A stretch of 64,000 nt of DNA from Actinomucor elegans (lineage: Eukaryota > Mucoromycota > Mucoromycetes > Mucorales > Mucoraceae): assembly GCA_026027325.1 (NCBI GenBank), contig JAMSLZ010000017.1:124001-188000 (forward strand). Direction: 5' to 3'. The position numbers were made by a program, and so were the translations under genes. Positions 61,298-64,000 of the stretch are shown here, in pieces (positions within the stretch are counted from its first letter, which is position 1; every line of letters begins with the position of its first letter). The notes under the pieces are model-generated. The model saw only the letters and a program-made list of their open reading frames with translations. It was not told the origin of the DNA and ran no database searches.

Positions 61298-61945
61298 AAG
61301 TAAGTTGGGTTGCGTGTATAGAGAGTAGTGTGTACGTATAAAAATAATATGTATAAAAAAGAAAGGTTTTTTTTTTCTGGATAAATTACCCTTTGCTTGT
61401 GTGTTTCTATCAGTAAAGGCTGTGAAGAATCATGCAAATAAGAGCAGGCTAAAAAAAGTGCGGGATTTCAAATGGTTTGAAAGATAGACCCTCTTGCTTC
61501 AAACTTTGAACAACTCTGTCTCAACCTTTTTGCTTTCAAGATTTGGTTTATACATTAAATGGAATCTTTACAAATAAAAGCATGACAAAACACAAGTTTC
61601 AAGTATATAACCGTCGAGTCTAAAATCACATATAAACCGAAGACAAACTTAGGCTTGAATAGGCAATATACTGTAACATTTATGTTATTCAATGAACGAT
61701 CGATCAAATGCCTTACAAATTACATCAGCATATTATATATGTATCCAGACTATTTCTATTATGTGAAAATGTATTAAAGTAGCAAGAGTGGTATTTTTCC
61801 TGTTTCAGACAATTCAAATGCAGGCTGCCAATCAAACCATGGTTAAAGATCAGGGATGTTTTACGCTGACAATACCCTTAACAGCCAATTGAAACAACAA
61901 CCAGAACAGACAGAAAAAATACTTCCTTGATGCTGTTAGAAACCT

Positions 61946-61986
<41 letters not shown>

Positions 61987-62415
61987 GAGGACTGCACACG
62001 TAGCAAAAGACATTTGACATTTGCCTATTTTATTTATATTTCTCTTGCCCGGAATTGAAAGCCAAAGATTGAAAAAGTCAAAAGTAATTCGCAAATAAAA
62101 AGAAAGTTATTCTATTCAATTTACAAATAAATTACGTATGTAATAGGGTAAAAGACGATATATGATTGCATATTTTTCATTATCAGGCGATTGGTTTAAA
62201 GTAAACTGAGAATTTTTTTTTTGGGATCAGGAAAATGGTTTCTGAAAATAAATATTGAATTACCGCAATCCAATCAATTATTCCATTTGCAACGCTACTA
62301 CCATTGGTGTGGATGCACTACATTCAAACCGTAGCACGTCATCAGCTTCGTAAAAATATTCCAAAGCAAAGCAGTGTTCATTATCTTTTTCATTCAGAAT
62401 CAAACTTATTACAGA
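61298..62415. other. Divergent spacer, about 1.1 kb
   Basis: Upstream of both the Gdown1-like gene (-) and LUC7 (+). It contains a 35-nt T tract (61948-61982). No gene recognised. Confidence 0.7.
61948..61982. repeat. Poly(T) tract, 35 nt
   Basis: Uninterrupted T run in the divergent spacer. Confidence 0.95.
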
Positions 62416-63741
62416 ATGGGTAAAAATCACCAAGAAATGACACTAATGCATCAACAATACTTACACGTATTTGTATAGATTATCAAAAAGCAATGTTAGA
62501 AGAGCTCATGTCTCAATATGTAGACGTGGATAACAAAGATTTCTGGGACGATAGTGTAAATATATAACCCTCTTTTTTTAATCGATAAATGTGTTTCTAA
62601 TACTTCAAACATAGGTTTGTAAGCATTACATTGTTGCATTTTGTCCCTCTCAATTATTCACCAATACAAAGTCTGATCTTGGTAGGATATATACATATTA
62701 AAATGTTTGGATCCCATTCTCATACAATCGTCTAGGTGCTTGCGATAAGATTCATAACGATCGTTTAAAGGAACGTTATCAAAAGACTGCAGACAAGAGC
62801 AAATATCCTTACGAAAACGAATTTTACGATTATCTTAATAAGCTTATTTCTGATTTGACCCGCAAGATTCGTCAAGGTCATGGTAGATTGAATATCCAGC
62901 TAGATGACAAGGTAGGATATCCTTGTTTTAAAACAAATCATCAAACTTACATTTATAAAAAAAAAGGCTGCCGAGATTCGTAAAGAAGAAAGAGAAGAAA
63001 AGATGGTATTATTAGATGTCAAGATTAAAGAACTGTTACAAAAAGTTGAAGAAGCAGGCGAAGAAGGTCGTGTACAAGAAGCAACTGATTTACAGACCGA
63101 AGTTGATAAACTACAAGAAGAATTGACTCTATTAAAAGAGGTAAGGAAACTAATGCAAATGAAACAAGAACCATATACTGATTATTATCTATAGAACGCT
63201 GACAGTAAATCTGAAAAGCGTATGGAGGTAAGATAAGAGTAAGTTTTGTTTTTGCAGAAAAAAGAAAAACTAATCGATTCAATAGGTATGCGATGTGTGT
63301 GGCGCTTTTTTGGTAACAAATGATTCTTCAGATAGATTGGAAGCCCATTATCAAGGTAAACAGCATCAAGGTTACTTGAAAATTCGTGATACGATTGAAT
63401 CCATGAGAGTAAGTACCCATTGAGACTGCATTTGAAAATTGTAGCTAATTTGTTGATAGCAAACTCGCCAGCAACAGCATTACAATCATGGTAATAGCAA
63501 TTATTCTCGTCAACGTTATGATTATCATGAACGCCGAGATGGAGGTAGGCAAAGAGATTATCGTCGTTATTCTGATCGTGGGTATAACAGGGACAACAGA
63601 AGTGATCATCGTAGTCGCGATAGACATGAAGATGATTTTGCTGGTGAAATGGATCGTTATAGTAGAAGATCTAGACGTGACTATGACGAACCACGTAGAT
63701 CGCGTTCGCGCTCTCCAGGTAGAAGATCTCGCTATGATTAA
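62416..63741 (+). CDS. LUC7: LUC7-like U1 snRNP splicing factor
   Basis: Eight exons (62416-62419, 62479-62555, 62615-62681, 62736-62911, 62967-63140, 63195-63227, 63286-63408, 63460-63741) encode 311 residues. The start MDYQKAMLEELMSQYVD is typical. A CCCH zinc finger follows (VCKHYIVAFCPSQLF, ending LGACDKIHND). A long coiled coil spans about 110-200 (KIKELLQKVEEAGEEGRVQE). The second finger, C2H2, is EVCDVCGAFLVTNDSS and RLEAHYQGKQHQGYLKIRD. The tail is rich in Arg, Ser, Asp and Tyr and ends RRSRSRSPGRRSRYD. Luc7 sits on U1 snRNP and helps select the 5' splice site. Eight small exons in 1.3 kb is the densest intron packing in the window, fitting for a splicing-factor gene that may regulate itself. 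Confidence 0.95.
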
Positions 63742-64000
63742 ACATAATAAAGTGAAACGTTTCGTAAGCTCCCTTCTGTGTTATCTATAGGAGACAACAG
63801 CATAATAGCAGTTGTTTGTTTGTTTGCTCCTCTTTTATCCTCCTATTTTTGAAAGTAGGCTTAGATAAACGCGTCTCTATATTTCTTTTTTTCTTTTTTA
63901 CTTGTTAGTACTACAGCTTGAAATACACGTGAGTCTTTACCTGTAGCAATCAAATTCATAAATTGCACTTGCCTATTTAGAAATGTTGATGTGACCTTGA

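Overview
The window looks like nuclear DNA from an early-diverging filamentous fungus, most likely a member of the Mucorales (Mucoromycota). The evidence is AT-rich sequence, genes split by many introns of about 45-80 nt with GTAAGT-like donors and TAG/CAG acceptors, long AT-rich spacers, and a set of recognisable fungal proteins: a PDR-type ABC pump, a Kre9/Knh1-like wall protein, an Rgd2-like F-BAR RhoGAP and Tom5. Exon chains were built by hand; apart from one gene, every complete multi-exon model gives an open frame whose length is a multiple of three. The order is inferred from sequence only.

Layout. 1-4.0 kb (+): 3' part of RGP1 (Rab6/Ypt6 exchange factor subunit), a 49-residue Tom5, and an HMMR-like coiled-coil protein. 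5.3-6.7 kb (+): PPIL4-type cyclophilin/RRM splicing factor. 6.7-7.6 kb (-): small multipass membrane protein. 8.8-13.2 kb (-): full PDR ABC transporter carrying one apparent 1-nt frameshift. 15.7-18.5 kb (-): F-BAR/DEP/RhoGAP protein. 20.6-22.0 kb: DUF2470-like membrane protein (+) and Kre9-like secreted protein (-). 24.4-26.0 kb (-): SHD1 + F-box + Cys-rich protein. 26.4-30.3 kb: repeat-rich interval with a large inverted repeat and decayed coding fragments. 30.5-32.8 kb (+): secreted GH3 beta-glucosidase. 33.2-35.2 kb (-): ROK1 helicase. 36.4-38.3 kb (+): F-box protein. 39.6-41.3 kb (+): amidohydrolase and a small Cys-tailed protein. 44.7-45.5 kb (-): ribosomal protein uS8. 47.1-48.8 kb (+): DHA1-like MFS transporter. 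50.2-52.0 kb (+): arrestin-like protein. 53.7-55.6 kb (+): glucose-6-phosphate isomerase. 58.5-63.7 kb: three-repeat Myb protein (+), a Gdown1/POLR2M-like protein (-), and LUC7 (+).

The genes do not form an operon or metabolic cluster. Themes recur: mRNA production and splicing (PPIL4, Gdown1-like, LUC7, Myb), ribosome production (ROK1, uS8), trafficking and polarity (RGP1, Rgd2-like, arrestin-like), export (PDR, MFS) and carbon use (GH3, PGI).

The most unusual signal lies between genes. A degenerate repeat with a core of about 65 bp, recurring every 140-180 bp, forms short arrays near 15.1-15.4, 19.4-20.0, 28.0-28.45 and 44.2-44.4 kb. Single copies sit at 32.9 and 56.8 kb, and an inverted array at 26.5-26.8 kb faces the 28 kb one. 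Other points of interest are the broken PDR gene, a fungal Gdown1-like protein, a RhoGAP domain without a visible arginine finger, the SHD1/F-box architecture, and a GC-rich foldable island at 44.06 kb.
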